Below are positions 60,228-62,267 of a stretch of 62,267 nucleotides of DNA, one piece after another. The notes beneath the pieces were generated by a model. That model was not told the DNA's origin. It made no database searches and saw only the letters and a list, made by a program, of their open reading frames with translations. Within the stretch, counting starts at the first letter, position 1, and every line of letters begins with the position of its first letter. Source of the DNA: JAWXUD01 sp044432945 (lineage in GTDB: Bacteria; Cyanobacteriota; Vampirovibrionia; Gastranaerophilales; Gastranaerophilaceae); the NCBI GenBank assembly GCA_044432945.1, contig JAWXUD010000007.1, positions 1 through 62,267 of the forward strand, in the 5' to 3' direction. A program made the position numbers and the translations under genes.

Positions 60228-61748
60228 ATGGATTTTTTATTAGTAATTGCGATTATTGTGGTAATAACTTTAATTGCTGGGTTGTTTGTACAACAAACTA
60301 AAATGAAAACTGTACTTTTGACGACTGACAAAGACAAAAAAGTACTTGAAGACAAAGAAAAGCTGCTTTTAAAAGAAGCAAAAATGAGAGCGATCGAAGA
60401 ATTACAAAATGACAGAGAAAAACTTAACGAAGAAGAAAGAGAACGCCGTCAAGATATCGCAAGAATAGAGCAAAAACTTACTAAACGTGAGGATATGCTT
60501 GAAGATAAAATTCAAGATTATACTGAAAAAGACATAATGGCACAAAAAAAGCTTGACGAATTGTTAGAAAAAGAAGACTATTTAGCTGAAATCATTCAAA
60601 AACAAACTGGTGAATTAGAAAAAATAGCTGGAATGTCTGCAGAAGAAGCTAAAACAATGCTTTTAGACCAACTTAAACAAGATTTAGCTCAAGAACAACT
60701 TCAACTAATAAGAGAGAACGAAGCTAAAATAAAAGAAGTTTCATTAGAAAAATCAAAAGAAATTTTATCAACAACAATGCAAAGATGTATGATTGAGCAA
60801 GTTGTAGAAACAACAGTTGCGGTTGTTGCACTACCAACTGATGATATGAAAGGACGTATCATCGGACGTGAGGGTCGTAATATTCGTGCATTAGAAACAC
60901 TTACTGGTGTTGATTTTATCATCGATGACACTCCTGAAGCAGTTGTATTATCAAGCTTTGATCCAGTAAGACGTGAGATTGCAAAACTTACGCTAGAGAA
61001 ATTAATCGTAGATGGGCGTATTCACCCCGTACGTATCGAAGAAATGGTCGCAAAATCTACCGAAGAAATCGATAAAAAGATTTGGGACGAAGGTGAAAGT
61101 GCTGCAATAGATATGGGCGTAATGGGCTTGAACAAAGAATTGATTAAAACTCTAGGTCGTTTATATTATAGAACAAGTTATGGACAAAATGTATTAAAAC
61201 ACTCTCTAGAAGTCGGTCATATCGCAGGAATGTTAGCCGCAGAAATTGGAGCTAACGAAGTTATTGCTAAACGTGCAGGACTTTTACACGATATCGGAAA
61301 AGCAGTTGATCAAACTCAAGAAGGAACACATGTTCAACTAGGTGTCGAACTAGCTAACAGATTTGGCGAAAAAAGAGAAGTAATCCACGCCATTGAAGCC
61401 CACCACGATGACGTTGTTGCAAATTCTATCGAGGCAGTTTTAGTAAAAGTTGCTGATGCAATTTCTGCTGGTAGACCTGGTGCTAGACGTGATACTTTAG
61501 AAATTTATATCAAACGTTTACAAAAAATTGAAGAAATCGTAAACAGTTTCAAAGGCATTAAACAATCATTTGCAGTACAAGCAGGTCGTGAAGTTCGAAT
61601 TATTGTCGAATCAGAAAAATTTGACGATCTTGGCTCACAAAAACTTGCTAGAGATGTTGCTAAACGTATTGAAGATGAACTTGATTATCCAGGTCAAATC
61701 AGAGTAACTGTTGTTAGAGAATTTAGAACAGTTGAAATTGCGAAATAA
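60228..61748 (+). CDS. rny: Ribonuclease Y
   Basis: Membrane-anchored endoribonuclease that starts mRNA decay. The 506-residue protein has an N-terminal helix (2-22: FLLVIAIIVVITLIAGLF), a coiled-coil of about 170 residues rich in E/K/Q, a KH domain (about 205-265: MKGRIIGREGRNIRALETLT) and an HD domain (about 320-430) with the metal-binding HSLEVGHIAG, LLHDIGKAVD and AIEAHHDDV, ending with ELDYPGQIRVTVVREF. Canonical length and order. A ymdB-type gene follows 38 bp later, the conserved pairing seen in Bacillus. Confidence 0.96.
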   Translation: MDFLLVIAIIVVITLIAGLFVQQTKMKTVLLTTDKDKKVLEDKEKLLLKEAKMRAIEELQNDREKLNEEERERRQDIARIEQKLTKREDMLEDKIQDYTEKDIMAQKKLDELLEKEDYLAEIIQKQTGELEKIAGMSAEEAKTMLLDQLKQDLAQEQLQLIRENEAKIKEVSLEKSKEILSTTMQRCMIEQVVETTVAVVALPTDDMKGRIIGREGRNIRALETLTGVDFIIDDTPEAVVLSSFDPVRREIAKLTLEKLIVDGRIHPVRIEEMVAKSTEEIDKKIWDEGESAAIDMGVMGLNKELIKTLGRLYYRTSYGQNVLKHSLEVGHIAGMLAAEIGANEVIAKRAGLLHDIGKAVDQTQEGTHVQLGVELANRFGEKREVIHAIEAHHDDVVANSIEAVLVKVADAISAGRPGARRDTLEIYIKRLQKIEEIVNSFKGIKQSFAVQAGREVRIIVESEKFDDLGSQKLARDVAKRIEDELDYPGQIRVTVVREFRTVEIAK

Positions 61749-61786
61749 TTTATTAATAAATTATATAATTTTTTAAGGAAATATAA

Positions 61787-62267
61787 ATGTCAGGTAGTGC
61801 TAATACAATTAAAATCCTATTTTTAGGCGACATGGTCGGTAAGCCTGGTCGTGCAGTTGTGAAGGAATTCATAGAGGATTTAAAAAACAAAAATGCTCTA
61901 CCTGATTTCATTATAGCAAACGTTGAAAACGCATCACACGGGTTTGGTTTGACTGAAAAAAATTATAACGAACTAATAGAATATGGTATCAACGGTATGA
62001 CGTCTGGAAACCATATTTGGGATAAACGTGAAATATTCAACTATATTGATATGGCTGACAAATTGGTTCGTCCAATAAATTACCCAGAAACTGCTAAAGG
62101 AGTTGGGAGCAGGATTTTAGAAACCTCTAACGGCATAAAGATTGGGGTATTAACGCTCTTGGGCGAGTATTTATGTCACCAATAGATTCTCAATGGGAAA
62201 TTGTAAAAAAAGAAATCGAACGTATCAAAGAAATCACACCGATTGTCATTATCGATTTTCACGCAGA
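61787..62267 (+). pseudogene. YmdB-type (TIGR00282) metallophosphoesterase, frameshifted and 3'-truncated by the window
   Basis: The first 125 residues read FLGDMVGKPGRAVVKEFIED, VENASHGFGLTEKNYNELIE and TSGNHIWDKREIF, as expected for the YmdB phosphodiesterase family (2',3'-cAMP hydrolase, associated with RNase Y). At about 62161 the frame diverges from the family and stops at 62185, while the -1 frame continues GRVFMSPIDSQWEIVKKEIE, exactly the next family block, up to the window edge. A single missing G in the TTGGGCGAG region explains this; it is not at a slippery site. It is either an error or a true mutation. The 3' end lies beyond the window. Confidence 0.8.

Noticed and set aside
1..62267. 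tRNA, rRNA, prophage, insertion sequence
   Set aside because: No cloverleaf with a TTC loop, no rRNA segments, no transposase, integrase or phage structural genes seen in the translated frames.

Overview
Organism. The window is AT-rich and gene-dense, with mostly short intergenic gaps, Shine-Dalgarno starts of the AGGA/GAGG type, and no rRNA, tRNA or phage genes that I can find. The gene mix suggests a non-photosynthetic sister of Cyanobacteria, i.e. the Melainabacteria/Vampirovibrionia and most likely a gut-type Gastranaerophilales. Points in favour are flagellar genes (fliJ, fliK-like, flgE/F/G-like, flhB, a FliA-like sigma factor), DUF366 beside queC, a plant-type glucan-water-dikinase-like protein, and several lineage-style proteins with a short [PV]-[SN]-F-x-[GAS] motif near the N-terminus. 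This placement is inference from protein style, not a search result.

Layout. 1-2.4 kb: the 3' end of a secreted/pilin-like gene, pyrF and rmuC. 2.5-6.7 kb: a structured leader, a response regulator plus a sensorless histidine kinase, and a large ABC1-kinase-like protein. 6.8-11.4 kb (minus strand): a peptide ABC importer (oppABC-like) with an MgtC-family gene. 11.5-14.3 kb: groES-groEL and a NarL-type regulator. 14.5-18.8 kb: nadB-nadC and two adjoining unknown membrane proteins. 18.9-21.9 kb: an operon of HEAT-repeat protein, queC, DUF366 and SPOR protein. 22-23.8 kb: surE, then an unusual intergenic cluster with a small-RNA candidate and two divergent microprotein genes, then coaX. 24.5-27.7 kb (minus): murT-like, pdxJ, Cys-rich protein, rex. 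27.7-32.4 kb: a small membrane protein, the GWD-like dikinase, a MazG-like protein and a GH38 alpha-mannosidase. 32.5-42 kb: a repeat-containing secreted protein, fliJ-fliK-flg, a TOPRIM protein, a 5'-nucleotidase-like protein, and a minus-strand metF-deoC-flhB-sigma run. 42-48.8 kb: a SulP transporter, a divergent phosphohexomutase, two PlsC acyltransferases and a Pro/Ala/Val-rich HEAT-like protein. 49-53.4 kb: half a transketolase, ftsE-ftsX, a degenerate receiver-GGDEF protein and an isochorismatase-like hydrolase. 53.5-55.1 kb: ribF, a 72-bp tandem repeat carrying terminators, and a second copy of the small-RNA candidate. 55.1-62.3 kb: glnA, licD-tagD, a frameshifted XRE regulator, pepA, rny and a frameshifted ymdB-type gene.

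Main discovery. Two intergenic regions 31 kb apart carry the same promoter architecture: TTGTAAM, then 17, 18 or 28 bp, then GCAATT, then exactly 17 bp, then TTTATA. It stands before two homologous small-RNA candidates (22942-23060 plus strand, 54618-54765 minus strand) and before two divergent microprotein genes (44 aa at 23080-23214, 74 aa at 23483-23707). The two RNA candidates share an identical 28-nt segment followed by a near-identical terminator hairpin. The different upstream spacing (17/18 versus 28) is close to one helical turn, as expected for an activator site. A standard-looking promoter elsewhere (TTGTCA-N17-TATAAT at 46057) differs from this class. I propose a small dedicated regulon of RNAs and microproteins.

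Data quality. Two genes in the last 4.2 kb (XRE regulator, ymdB) each break at a single missing base in a homopolymer. This could be biology (the XRE site is a perfect -1 slippery heptamer) or sequencing error.
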